64,000 nt of DNA, taken from positions 1 to 64,000 of the forward strand of contig JADJVH010000004.1 in assembly GCA_016716665.1 (NCBI GenBank), read 5' to 3'. The position numbers and the translations under genes are program-made. Positions 1 to 8,530 of the stretch are shown piece by piece (the stretch's first letter is position 1; each line of letters opens with the position of its first letter). This stretch comes from Candidatus Opimibacter iunctus (GTDB lineage Bacteria; Bacteroidota; Bacteroidia; Chitinophagales; Saprospiraceae). The notes beneath the pieces were generated by a model. It saw nothing but the letters and a program-made list of their open reading frames with translations, did no database searches and was not told where the DNA came from.

Positions 1-1
1 T

Positions 2-583
2 TGCTCACTGCCTGAAACCTATGGGGCAACATCAGATCAATGGGAGCTTGAACTTGATATTGAAGGGATTCGGGTGTATACCCAGTTGGAAGGCGACTCA
101 CCATATAAACAGGTTAAGGTGACTGCGACCATCAATGCACCGATGGAAAAAGTAATGGAAATCCTCCTGTCGTTTGGTGGTTATAAAAACTGGATGAATC
201 ACATCCAGGAAAGCTATCTCCTCAACCAGACAGATTCAGCCTACTATGTTTTTCTTCTGGAGGATGCCTCCTGGCCAATGCAAAACCGTTACCAGGTTTC
301 AAAACTCAACGTGCATCATGCGGTAACGAAATCAGAGATCCGTTTTCGTGCGATACCCAATTTTATTGAAAAACGGACTGACGCTATCCAGATCAAGCAG
401 TATGAAGGCTATTGGGAACTTGAAGACAGGGCAGATCATCAATGTACCCTTGAGTATGTGCTCATCCATAATCCCGGAGGATATGTTCCTCCATGGCTTG
501 CCAACGTGTATGCCGCGGAGAATCCCTATCAGAGCATCTTCAAGTTGAAGGAACTCGCTGAAAATGCGAAAATCAGGCCCTGA
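2..583 (+). CDS. START/SRPBCC-domain protein, 5' end outside window
   Basis: The frame is open from base 2 and ends in TGA at 581-583. The visible 193 residues contain the WELELDIEGIRVYTQ segment that opens START-like lipid-binding domains, and the rest of the domain follows. A GTG at base 74 lies inside this conserved segment, so it is not the real start; the gene begins left of the window, probably with a signal peptide. Bacteroidota carry many small exported START-domain proteins of about 200-220 residues, so little is missing. The ligand is unknown. The next gene on this strand encodes an SH3-domain protein after a gap of about 180 bases. Confidence 0.8.
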   Translation, partial: CSLPETYGATSDQWELELDIEGIRVYTQLEGDSPYKQVKVTATINAPMEKVMEILLSFGGYKNWMNHIQESYLLNQTDSAYYVFLLEDASWPMQNRYQVSKLNVHHAVTKSEIRFRAIPNFIEKRTDAIQIKQYEGYWELEDRADHQCTLEYVLIHNPGGYVPPWLANVYAAENPYQSIFKLKELAENAKIRP

Positions 584-764
584 GCAAATCTGAATGTGTG
601 CGTTTGCCCACCTTTTAGCCTGGTTCCACAATTAGCACTTAGGTTCATTTTGCGCCTGATGGTCATTTATTTTGTCCATTTCATCTTTTTATGGTAACAT
701 TTGGGGATGTCAGGACACTATATTGGTATTGCATTCCAAAAATGACATCAACCAGGCAGTGACC

Positions 765-1031
765 ATGATTCAATCACATCTTTATACCAGGCTTGAAGAG
801 ACTCCTGTCTTTGACGAACCAGCAGATGGTGGACGAAAGCTGACGATGCTTGCACAAGGTAATTGGGTGGGCGTCATCAAGCGGCTTGGGGAATGGATCA
901 GAGTACTATCTGTCCGTGGAGAGGGGTGGGTCAAGGCTGAACATGTCGAAGCCAGGCCCCCGTTTCAATTGCACGTGCAGTGGTCCGAAGGGGAAAACAT
1001 TTCTTACGTAAGTTCCTCAACGGGCGTTTAA
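765..1031 (+). CDS. Small bacterial SH3-domain protein
   Basis: Eighty-eight residues, nearly all forming one SH3b-type domain: LYTRLEETPVFDEPADGG, then a WVGVIKRLGEWIRVL strand pair and a GWVKAEHVE ending. SH3b domains bind peptidoglycan or peptides, but no enzymatic domain is attached here. The ATG at 765 was chosen. An in-frame TTG at 672 would add 31 residues with no recognisable domain or signal peptide, and GTG at 759 is also possible. The gene converges on the lipoprotein gene ending at 1088. Confidence 0.6.
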   Translation: MIQSHLYTRLEETPVFDEPADGGRKLTMLAQGNWVGVIKRLGEWIRVLSVRGEGWVKAEHVEARPPFQLHVQWSEGENISYVSSSTGV

Positions 1032-1087
1032 AAAGATTCAATCCGAAAAAGCGTAACCTGCTGAGCATGCTAGACCAGGTACTGTTT

Positions 1088-1984
1088 TCAATGGCTGAGG
1101 TTCAGGCTGTCCCTGAGTGGTTCATCCTGGGCTTGGTTGTGCAGCCAATAGTCTGACATCATCGTTTTCAGGAGTTTTCCTGTGGTGATTTCATTGTCGC
1201 CATACGTTTCTGTCCAACCGAGTATTTTGTAGGGGAAAGTTGTTTCAAAATCAATTTCAAGTTTGCGCTTTATATCTGAATAGGTGATCGAGTAGGTATA
1301 GTGGTCCTCCTTTTTTACAAGCGCGGTGATGGCATTGTAGACATTATTTTCTGTGTGTGTAAGGCGTAGGTAAAACGCTGAGGCTATCATTTTTACTTCA
1401 CCTAGAGGTAACGACTCAGGAGCGACACGAATAAGTGTCCATACTTCGTCTTCAAGCCAACCCCGGGGCAGAGCAAATTTCTTGTCCCCATCCTTTTCGA
1501 AGTAAGAGAATTGCTGAATCTCATAGCGGTTGCCTTTCCAATTGGCCTGCATAAACGTCTGCCCGCACCAATCGTGAACACTTGCGGTAAGCTTAAGGCT
1601 ATGAGGAGCCTCGGCATGGTCCAGTGGCATAAATACTGAACTCATCATCGTGTATTTGTAGATGCCGGTGATAAATTCCTTGTTGGTATTGAGTTTCAAT
1701 ACCTTGACAGCATCAGATTTGTATTTCTGAGGCTCATCCATTTTGACCTGCTTTGACTTACTGAAATCTTCAGTCACAAAGACCAGCACAGTCTCTCCAT
1801 CATGGGTATCACCATATCTGGCCTGGCTTAGTGCATAATGTGATATTTCTGCCTGGCCTTTAAACCAATAACCGTTAAATACCTGAGCGTTTGTTTTTGG
1901 TATCGGGGAATGCTTGCCTTTGCAGCTGAACAGCGGAAAAAACACCGCTGAGAGCATGACCAATATAAACAGGCGTGGTATCAT
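1088..1984 (-). CDS. Conserved Bacteroidota lipoprotein, function unknown
   Basis: About 298 residues with a lipoprotein signal peptide ending PLFSC, so it is predicted to be lipid-anchored. The mature part begins with FNGYWFKGQAEISHYALSQ, a block I recognise from a Bacteroidota family of about 300 residues that databases sometimes mislabel as septum inhibitor Maf. It has no Maf nucleotide-binding motif. The start is set at ATG 1984; a TTG three bases upstream is less likely. It lies nine bases downstream of the rhodanese lipoprotein gene on the same strand and is probably co-transcribed with it. Confidence 0.7.
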   Translation of the reverse strand: MIPRLFILVMLSAVFFPLFSCKGKHSPIPKTNAQVFNGYWFKGQAEISHYALSQARYGDTHDGETVLVFVTEDFSKSKQVKMDEPQKYKSDAVKVLKLNTNKEFITGIYKYTMMSSVFMPLDHAEAPHSLKLTASVHDWCGQTFMQANWKGNRYEIQQFSYFEKDGDKKFALPRGWLEDEVWTLIRVAPESLPLGEVKMIASAFYLRLTHTENNVYNAITALVKKEDHYTYSITYSDIKRKLEIDFETTFPYKILGWTETYGDNEITTGKLLKTMMSDYWLHNQAQDEPLRDSLNLSH

Positions 1985-1993
1985 CAAGGCTGG

Positions 1994-2431
1994 TTACTGG
2001 GCCGTAGATTTATTATATTCTTCATAGCCGCCTTTAAGCATGTATACGTGCTTGAAATCATTGGTTTCCATAAATTTCATTGAGCGGTATGATCTCGTTT
2101 CGTTCTTGCAGTAGAGATAATATTTCTTATTCTTGTTCAGATCTAGCAACTGGTGCTTAAACTCCGGGTCAAAGAAATTGATGTTGATAGCACCATCAAT
2201 ATGTCCCTGCTCAAATTCGGCGGGCATACGGACATCCAGGATGACAGCATCAGATTTTGTGATGGCAGCATTGAAGGCCTCCTTGTCCAGCTTGTGTTCT
2301 GCCGGATCTGTAGAGGAGGATTCCGTCGTATTTTCCTTAGACTCAGTGACTGAAGAGGAGTTGCAGGAGATCACCACCAGGCTCATCAGGATGAGGCAGG
2401 AAAGGCAGGTGAAGTATGTTTTAGATGTCAT
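1994..2431 (-). CDS. Rhodanese-domain lipoprotein
   Basis: 145 residues: a lipoprotein signal ending VVISC (Cys23), a Ser/Thr/Glu-rich linker to about residue 50, then a rhodanese homology domain with AVILDVRMPAEFEQGHIDG and the active-site loop CKNETRS (Cys108). The catalytic Cys is present, so sulfurtransferase activity is possible, although many such periplasmic proteins have no assigned substrate. The start ATG (2429-2431) directly abuts a potential ATG of the divergent nuclease gene. The downstream lipoprotein gene follows after nine bases. Confidence 0.85.
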   Translation of the reverse strand: MTSKTYFTCLSCLILMSLVVISCNSSSVTESKENTTESSSTDPAEHKLDKEAFNAAITKSDAVILDVRMPAEFEQGHIDGAININFFDPEFKHQLLDLNKNKKYYLYCKNETRSYRSMKFMETNDFKHVYMLKGGYEEYNKSTAQ

Positions 2432-2485
2432 ATGGGAATTATTTATTATCTATCGAGTGCCAAAACTATTATTTTTCTACCAAAG

Positions 2486-3562
2486 ATGGACTTTCATCAG
2501 CAAGATATACGTCAATTCCTTCTGGAATCCATACCTTACCGGTTTAAGCAATTGAGTCCTCTGGTGTTTGAGGATTTTATAAGGTATCTGTTTGAAGTAG
2601 ATGGGTATGATCTGCCGGCTGCGGATAAGGCTGTTGAGTCAAAGGGCCTGATTAGGGCCCAGAAGGATGACACCAGCCTGGTCATCATGCCTTTACGTAG
2701 TAACCCCGATGAGATCATCGGGGAAGACATGATCGAAAAGGCTATCCTTTCGAGAGAATTGCTTGAGACAGACCAGTCATGGATTATCACCACAGCTTCG
2801 TTTTCTCCGGAGGCAAGGCTATTGGCTGAAGAGTCTGACATTGAATTGTGGGACTGGGAAGCCTTATACCTTGCCTTATGCCAGCTTTTCTTTCAAGGCA
2901 AGACACACCTGGAATACCTGGACCAGCATCCGATGCCATTATCCACCAAAGAATCGGAGCCTGAACTCAGGTTGAAAGTTAAATGGCAGGCAGCTGAAGG
3001 TGTCGGTACTGAATGGTACAACCTGGGAGTTACTGTGACCAATCCCACGGATAGAAATATATACCTGCATCTTGAACTCCCAGCGTTGATCGATCACCGG
3101 CGCAATCAGGTCATGGCTGATCAATGGGTGGATGGCGAATTCGTTTCAGGCATGCTTTATGCCGGTGCTTCTATCCGGACAAATGCGCTCTTTAGCGTTG
3201 CCAGGCTAGGAGACCGTCCGCCCGGGGGCAGGGTAGTTGTGACTTGCCATGAGCGAATCGAGGTCCCGGTCACATACCATCTTGAGGCCAGGCTCAAAGG
3301 AGAAGCTTGTTATGTGGTCACCTATTGTTATTCAACAGACAGTAAGGAGTATTTGATCATGACCGCATACAGGGATCAGGTCCTTGCGGATACAATACCG
3401 GGACGCATGCTGATTAAAGCTTATTATTTTATTTCTCCCCATCTTGTCCATTGGGCTACAAATAATAAATATATAGACATCATCCTCAGGAAGACAGCAG
3501 ACCTTGTCATTCCATCCCTGATGCGAAGGGCAGCCTTCCGGATAAAATCAAACCTCCTCTAA
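2486..3562 (+). CDS. Mrr-like restriction-endonuclease-fold protein with CFI-box C-terminal domain
   Basis: About 358 residues. The N-terminal 150 resemble an Mrr_cat-type restriction endonuclease fold: FEDFIRYLFEVDGYDL, then a segment with regularly spaced acidic residues and SWIITTASFSPEARLLAEE. The core nuclease triad is not cleanly visible (no clear QxK), so activity is uncertain. The C-terminal 90 residues match the CFI-box pattern: CYVVTYCYSTDSKEY, then LIMTAYRDQVL, then YYFISPHLVHWA. ATG 2486 is chosen because the upstream ATG at 2432 abuts the divergent start and leaves no room for a promoter. No methyltransferase partner lies nearby. Confidence 0.6.
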   Translation: MDFHQQDIRQFLLESIPYRFKQLSPLVFEDFIRYLFEVDGYDLPAADKAVESKGLIRAQKDDTSLVIMPLRSNPDEIIGEDMIEKAILSRELLETDQSWIITTASFSPEARLLAEESDIELWDWEALYLALCQLFFQGKTHLEYLDQHPMPLSTKESEPELRLKVKWQAAEGVGTEWYNLGVTVTNPTDRNIYLHLELPALIDHRRNQVMADQWVDGEFVSGMLYAGASIRTNALFSVARLGDRPPGGRVVVTCHERIEVPVTYHLEARLKGEACYVVTYCYSTDSKEYLIMTAYRDQVLADTIPGRMLIKAYYFISPHLVHWATNNKYIDIILRKTADLVIPSLMRRAAFRIKSNLL

Positions 3563-3572
3563 ACATTGCGCT

Positions 3573-3998
3573 ATGGAACAAACAATATATCCTTTTCACC
3601 TTGCCATTCCGGTAGATGACCTGCCGGCTGCCAGGCATTTCTATGGTCAGGTATTGCAATGCAGGGAAGGCAGGACTGCAGAATTGTGGACAGATTATGA
3701 TCTGTATGGGCATCAACTGGTGATCCATTATAAACCAAAAGCTGCAGCGGACCTGCATCATAATCCTGTCGATGGACATGATGTCCCGGTACCACATTTT
3801 GGAGTTGTCCTTCCATGGGACGAGTGGGAGCGGCTGGCAGAAAGGATGAGACAATCCGGTATTGCTTTTGTCATTGAACCCTATATCCGTTTTGCCGGTC
3901 AGACCGGTGAACAGGCCACGATGTTTTTTATGGACCCATGTGGCAATGCCCTGGAATTTAAGGCGTTCAAGGACATTGGGCAATTATTTGCAAAGTGA
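3573..3998 (+). CDS. VOC-family (glyoxalase/bleomycin-resistance-like) protein
   Basis: 141 residues forming one vicinal-oxygen-chelate module: FHLAIPVDDLPAARHFYGQVL at the start and MFFMDPCGNALEFKAF at the end, with candidate metal ligands His9 and the final Glu. The pattern fits the dioxygenase/glyoxalase-like VOC group found as conserved hypotheticals in many bacteria. The substrate cannot be told from sequence. It starts 11 bases after the nuclease gene and may be read through from it. The promoter of the following protease gene starts at the end of this gene. Confidence 0.85.
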   Translation: MEQTIYPFHLAIPVDDLPAARHFYGQVLQCREGRTAELWTDYDLYGHQLVIHYKPKAAADLHHNPVDGHDVPVPHFGVVLPWDEWERLAERMRQSGIAFVIEPYIRFAGQTGEQATMFFMDPCGNALEFKAFKDIGQLFAK

Positions 3999-3999
3999 T

Positions 4000-4033
4000 T
4001 TTGGGGCAAGTCCGGGATAAGCAGTTACTTTTG
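4000..4033 (+). promoter_or_regulatory. Bacteroidota promoter (-33 TTTG / -7 TACTTTTG) for the secreted protease
   Basis: TTTTG at 3999-4003 and an exact TAnnTTTG box, TACTTTTG, at 4026-4033 with 22 bases between, the spacing known for Bacteroidota promoters. It overlaps an in-frame GTG at 4033, which therefore cannot be the start, and leaves a leader of about 25 bases before ATG 4066. Confidence 0.65.
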
Positions 4034-4065
4034 TGGTTCATTGGCCCGATAGATCCTGCACAAAT

Positions 4066-5892
4066 ATGCGATTGAGCATTCGTTATGTTTTTCTTTTCCT
4101 TGGCATTTCGCTGGTCGGGTTGCAGCCTCTGAGCGCACAGTTATACACTACGGTAGATCATTCTATATCGACCCGTGAAGCCAGTTCCCTGATCACGATA
4201 CGGTGGTCTGCAGAGGAAGAAAGGAAATGGCATGATGCAAATGATGGCCGGCTCGATATCATCGGGCTCAGGACCAACATACATGCTGAAGAATTAAAGA
4301 AATCGAAATCCAATATAACGACTTACTCTTTTGATTTGGGGCGGGAAGCCTCGATCGAATTGATGATGCGCGGGCTAGTTGTAGCCCCTGGGGAGGAGTT
4401 GTATCTGTATGACAGCAACAAAGACAGTGTCATTTTTGACCTGGGTCGAAGATTGACAAATTCTTTTTTATCTGCTGCGTTTGATCCATCCACGACTGTA
4501 TTGGTATGGAAGTGCGGCGATGGATTTCAATACAAGAGTCAGTTTGTCATCGAGCAGCTATATTTCCAGCCTGTTAGTCCCGCACGCGTTCTTGATATTG
4601 GTTTTGGGACTGCGTTTGCCTGCCATCCCAATGCAGCATGTAAGCAGGATTCAATGATGAAATTAATTTCCAGCAGTACAGTCCGCATCAAACTGGTCAT
4701 GCAGGAAGGTATAGGATGGTGCTCGGGATCATTTGTCAACAATACCAGGAATGATAAGACGCCATATCTGCTGACCGCATTCCATTGCCAGTATAATTTT
4801 ACTCCGCTGTATGATATGTGGAGGTTTGATTTTCAGTATGCTTCAACTGCGTGTACTAATCCGGTTTCGGAACCACAATATTTTTCGCTTACAGGGTGTT
4901 CGCTGATTGCCTCAGGCCAGGAATCTGATTTCCTCCTTGTTTTACTGGAAGATCAGATACCTATCAACCAGGAGGTCACATTTGCAGGATGGGACAGGGA
5001 CGATACGGCCAAGCCTGATACCAGTTATCTCATCCATCATCCCAATGCGGATATCCGTAAAATATCAACCTGCATCAACCCGGCCACGATTCATCCTAAC
5101 CAGATAGGCTGGACAGAAGGATATACTACACCCGCCCACCATCATTTCCGGTTGAAATTTACAGAAGGTGGACATGAACCTGGATCTTCAGGAGGCCCCT
5201 TGTTTAACCAGGATGGTTACCTGGTAGGCCAGTTGCATGGCGGGACTGCAGGTTGTGAAGCAACAAATAATGCATACATAGGCCGGTTAGCTAAATCATG
5301 GAACCTGGGCGTGACTCCTCAAGGAAGGCTGAGGGATTGGCTTGATCCGGATCAAACAGGCCAGGTGCGTATCCCATCTATTCGGAATATCAATGCAGCT
5401 GATATCACTGATATCCATGGCCTGGTGACGGATCCTGAAGGCAATCCGGTAAAAAATGTCATGGTCAAGGTGACAGGATCCATTGATAAGTCGATAGTGA
5501 CATCAGATGACGGAACATTTAATCTCATAGGAGTTAACCGTAACGGGCAGTATACCGTGACGCCTGAGAAAAAAGATAATCCTACCAACGGACTCAATGC
5601 ACTTGATCTTGTCGCGATACAAAAGCACCTGCTGGGTAAGGATACCTTTGATTTCGAGTGGCAGTTTATTGCTGCAGATGCAACCAACAATAATGAGCTT
5701 TCGGTAGGGGATATTGTTGTCCTGCTTCGGTTGTTGCTCGGCAAGATACAGGTGCTGCCATCATCTCCGTCCTGGCGATTTGATCCCCCTCAGATGACCA
5801 TATCTGCCCTGCCTCAGGGCGAACCTACTGAAGTTCAGTTTATGGGAATCAAGATTGGCGACCTCAACGGAACTGCAGATCCGAAGAAGTAA
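4066..5892 (+). CDS. Secreted trypsin-like serine protease with carboxypeptidase-regulatory and dockerin-like C-terminus
   Basis: 608 residues with an N-terminal signal peptide ending near PLSAQ. The protease core carries a trypsin-type triad: His240 in LLTAFHC, Asp288 in ESDFLLVLL and Ser375 in GSSGGP, resembling lysyl-endopeptidase-type enzymes. After it comes a carboxypeptidase-regulatory-like beta domain (DIHGLVTDPEGNPVKNV) near residues 450-500, then two dockerin-like helices, NGLNALDLVAIQKHLLGK and LSVGDIVVLLRLLLGK, and an ending FMGIKIGDLNG. That C-terminal arrangement recurs in Saprospiria exoproteins. The upstream promoter fixes ATG 4066 rather than GTG 4033. It probably degrades extracellular protein. 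Confidence 0.85.
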   Translation: MRLSIRYVFLFLGISLVGLQPLSAQLYTTVDHSISTREASSLITIRWSAEEERKWHDANDGRLDIIGLRTNIHAEELKKSKSNITTYSFDLGREASIELMMRGLVVAPGEELYLYDSNKDSVIFDLGRRLTNSFLSAAFDPSTTVLVWKCGDGFQYKSQFVIEQLYFQPVSPARVLDIGFGTAFACHPNAACKQDSMMKLISSSTVRIKLVMQEGIGWCSGSFVNNTRNDKTPYLLTAFHCQYNFTPLYDMWRFDFQYASTACTNPVSEPQYFSLTGCSLIASGQESDFLLVLLEDQIPINQEVTFAGWDRDDTAKPDTSYLIHHPNADIRKISTCINPATIHPNQIGWTEGYTTPAHHHFRLKFTEGGHEPGSSGGPLFNQDGYLVGQLHGGTAGCEATNNAYIGRLAKSWNLGVTPQGRLRDWLDPDQTGQVRIPSIRNINAADITDIHGLVTDPEGNPVKNVMVKVTGSIDKSIVTSDDGTFNLIGVNRNGQYTVTPEKKDNPTNGLNALDLVAIQKHLLGKDTFDFEWQFIAADATNNNELSVGDIVVLLRLLLGKIQVLPSSPSWRFDPPQMTISALPQGEPTEVQFMGIKIGDLNGTADPKK

Positions 5893-5917
5893 CTGAGGCA
5901 AATCTGAAAAAACGGTA

Positions 5918-5925
5918 TAATTTTG
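5918..5925 (+). promoter_or_regulatory. -7 box TAATTTTG five bases before ATG 5931
   Basis: An exact TAnnTTTG box ending five bases before the start codon of the HD-PycTM gene. Transcription from it would begin at or next to the A of the ATG, giving a leaderless or near-leaderless mRNA. No clear -33 TTG is visible at the right distance. Confidence 0.5.
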
Positions 5926-5930
5926 GGATT

Positions 5931-7109
5931 ATGCCGCCTGTGGAGAATCAAGACATCATTACATCTGCTGAAGACTATGTCCGGCAAATTTTCGAGGAAA
6001 AGATTCCGTCCAATCTCTACATGTACCACAACTGGGTGCATACCTGCCAGGTCAGGGATGAAGCGATAGTACTCGCAAGGCAGGTTGGTACAAAGCCGGA
6101 AGAACTGGAATTATTAAACCTTGCTTCCTTATTTCACGATGTAGGCTTTTCGGAAACGTATAGTGGACATGAAGACCATGGTATCCGTATAGCTAAAGAG
6201 TTCCTTACAGGGGTGGATTATCCAAAAGACAAGATTGCCATCATAGAGGGACTGATCAATGCCACAAGGGTTGATGTCAAACCAACTACACAACTTGAGG
6301 CGCTGCTCAAGGATGCTGACACCAGTTCACTTGGCAAGCCACATTTCCAGATATACACCAATAGCCTCCGCAAGGAACTGAATGCACTGCAAAATGCCCT
6401 GTTGACCAAGCGTGACTGGGCTGTGGCCAACCTGAGGTTCCTGGATGAACATGAATACTTCTCCGCTATCGGTAAGGAGCGGTATGGGCTCACTAAAGAG
6501 GAAAACAAGAAGTTGCTTCAAGAGGAGCTTGTCGCAATAGATGCCAGGCTGGAAGAAAAGGAGCGGGAGAACATAAATACAATCGGGACCAGTAAGTCCG
6601 CGCAGACTATGTTTAAGACTGCACTTCGAAATCATATTGACCTGAGCTCGATAGCAGACAATAAGGCTAACATCATGCTTTCTGTTAATGCCCTGATCAT
6701 CACTTTTGCGTTGCCTTTGCTGGGTAAGGAGATAGCAGCCAATCGTGAGCTACTATATCCGACTGTATTGTTGCTGAGTGTCTGTGTGATCTCCATGATA
6801 TTCGCCACATTGGCGACAAGGCCCATTCCTATGAAAGGGTATAGTAGTATGGAAAGCATACTAGCCAAAAAATCAAATCTTTTCTTTTTCGGTAACTTTT
6901 ACCGGATGAGCTTTGACGAGTATGAACAAGGAATGAATGCCACAGTAGCAGACAATAGCATTTTGGATACCACTATCATGAGAGATCTTTTTTTCCTGGG
7001 GAGAACGCTTGGATTTAAGTATGCATACCTCCGGAAATGTTATACCATATTCATGTTTGGAATCATCACGACTGTGATTGCCTTTGTGGTGGTGTTTACT
7101 TGTTTCTAG
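5931..7109 (+). CDS. HD-domain phosphohydrolase fused to PycTM (DUF5706) membrane effector domain
   Basis: 392 residues. Residues 10-200 form an HD-domain phosphohydrolase with YHNWVHT (His33, His37), the HD pair LFHD (His69, Asp70), His80/His83 and Asp128/Asp130, a complete metal-binding set. A helical linker (195-220) leads to the diagnostic PycTM block LSSIADNKANIMLSVNALII, two further hydrophobic segments, and a C-terminal transmembrane helix. In Pycsar antiphage systems, PycTM proteins are membrane effectors triggered by cyclic pyrimidine nucleotides. Here no PycC cyclase is nearby, so the HD domain may degrade a nucleotide signal in cis. It converges on tilS with a four-base overlap. 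Confidence 0.85.
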   Translation: MPPVENQDIITSAEDYVRQIFEEKIPSNLYMYHNWVHTCQVRDEAIVLARQVGTKPEELELLNLASLFHDVGFSETYSGHEDHGIRIAKEFLTGVDYPKDKIAIIEGLINATRVDVKPTTQLEALLKDADTSSLGKPHFQIYTNSLRKELNALQNALLTKRDWAVANLRFLDEHEYFSAIGKERYGLTKEENKKLLQEELVAIDARLEEKERENINTIGTSKSAQTMFKTALRNHIDLSSIADNKANIMLSVNALIITFALPLLGKEIAANRELLYPTVLLLSVCVISMIFATLATRPIPMKGYSSMESILAKKSNLFFFGNFYRMSFDEYEQGMNATVADNSILDTTIMRDLFFLGRTLGFKYAYLRKCYTIFMFGIITTVIAFVVVFTCF

Positions 7110-8443
7110 CCGTTGCTTAAAGCTGAGTAGGTAAGCCGGTAAACCAGGTTACTATCTGCTGTTACCCTGGCCCTTTCATCAAGGCGGATTCCAATGACCC
7201 AGACGATACTATCTCCTGAAGTAAGGAGAAGCACTCTTTCCTTTTCAAAGAGTTCCAGCTTGCGATCTACCATGAGGTCTTGAAGCTTCTTGGTCCTGCC
7301 CTGCATACCAAGGGGCTGGAAATCGTCTCCCGGCCTGATATTCCTGATGGTCAGCGGCCATTGCAGGGCTTCTCCGCTGACATATTCCGTCCAGGGATCT
7401 TGATCAGGCATAAATGCATCAGGTGAAACCTGGTCTATTGTAAATGCAAAGTTGCCGAAGGTGTACTTACCGGGCTTTGGCAATACAAATTGCAATTCCG
7501 GTCTTGTCTCTTCCAAATAGAAGCCATTTTCTGTCCTGGATAGTTTGTACTGTTCGTATTGCAGGACATGGTTGCTGTCTGCTTTTGTGGAGGATAGGAA
7601 ATCATAGGATAGCATCCATGGAAAACCCTTCTCTTCCAGCCATCTCAGACAAAAGGGCAAATGGGCTGAAATATATTGTATGATAAAACCGTCTGCATAT
7701 TTTTGAATACTTGAAACTTCCCATTCGCTATATGCATAATCCCAGGCTTCCCATTCTAAATTGATCCTGTGGAGCGTGTGTCTCATGCTGGTATGCAGGC
7801 CGGGATAGAATTCTTCGAGCATAGGAATAAGGTGATGCCTCAACTTGTTGCGCTGATAGTGATCAGTGAGATTAGAAGCATCCGTCCTGAAAGGGATATC
7901 AAAGCTTTTCGCAAAAGATTCAATAGCTGACCGGCTGCAGTCAAGCATCGGCCTGATATAGAAATCCCTTGCCGGTGGGATTCCCCGCAACCCTTTCATT
8001 CCAGTTCCTCTGAAGAGATTCATGAACACGGTCTCTATTGTGTCATCAAGGTGATGCGCGGTAGCGACAAAATCAAACTGATGGGTATGCACTAGATATT
8101 CCCACCATTCATAGCGAATATTCCTTGCGGCAGTCTGGGTATTGAGGTTGTTGGCCTCTGCGTAGGATCGGGTATCCTTGCTCAGTTCAATAAATGGGAT
8201 ATCCTGGTCAAGGCACCAATTACGGACAAACAGGGCGTCGTTGACAGATTCATCTTCCCTGAGGTTGAAGTTGATATGAGCAGCCGAAACAGTATAGCCG
8301 CTTTGGTGAAGGATATAGAGTAAGACCATGCTATCCAAGCCGCCACTGGCCCCAACCAGGATCTTTGATGCTTTGGTTACACCGAGCAGAGGCAAGGCTT
8401 TTCTCACGGCATTGGAAACAGGATGGGTCAATTCGACTGACAT
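7106..8443 (-). CDS. tilS: tRNA(Ile)-lysidine synthase
   Basis: 445 residues. The N-terminal PP-loop ATPase motif GASGGLDSMVLL binds ATP, and the C-terminal TilS domain contains RNIRPGDDFQPLGMQGRTKKLQDLM. The enzyme converts C34 of tRNA(Ile2) to lysidine, changing its decoding from AUG to AUA and making it essential in most bacteria. ATG 8443 (MSVELTHP) is preferred to the TTG-like start at 8464, because the extra seven residues are not conserved. It is transcribed towards the HD-PycTM gene, and the lipoprotein gene diverges on the other side. Confidence 0.95.
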   Translation of the reverse strand: MSVELTHPVSNAVRKALPLLGVTKASKILVGASGGLDSMVLLYILHQSGYTVSAAHINFNLREDESVNDALFVRNWCLDQDIPFIELSKDTRSYAEANNLNTQTAARNIRYEWWEYLVHTHQFDFVATAHHLDDTIETVFMNLFRGTGMKGLRGIPPARDFYIRPMLDCSRSAIESFAKSFDIPFRTDASNLTDHYQRNKLRHHLIPMLEEFYPGLHTSMRHTLHRINLEWEAWDYAYSEWEVSSIQKYADGFIIQYISAHLPFCLRWLEEKGFPWMLSYDFLSSTKADSNHVLQYEQYKLSRTENGFYLEETRPELQFVLPKPGKYTFGNFAFTIDQVSPDAFMPDQDPWTEYVSGEALQWPLTIRNIRPGDDFQPLGMQGRTKKLQDLMVDRKLELFEKERVLLLTSGDSIVWVIGIRLDERARVTADSNLVYRLTYSALSNG

Positions 8444-8503
8444 GATTAACAACAAATTAAACAAGAAAACTATCCTGCCTGTGAGATAATGAAAGTGTGT
8501 GCC

Positions 8504-8511
8504 TAAATTTG
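8504..8511 (+). promoter_or_regulatory. -7 box TAAATTTG for the lipoprotein gene at 8531
   Basis: An exact TAnnTTTG match, 19 bases before ATG 8531, in the 87-base divergent gap shared with tilS. Confidence 0.5.
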
Positions 8512-8530
8512 ACCCTTAAAATTAAGCCTA

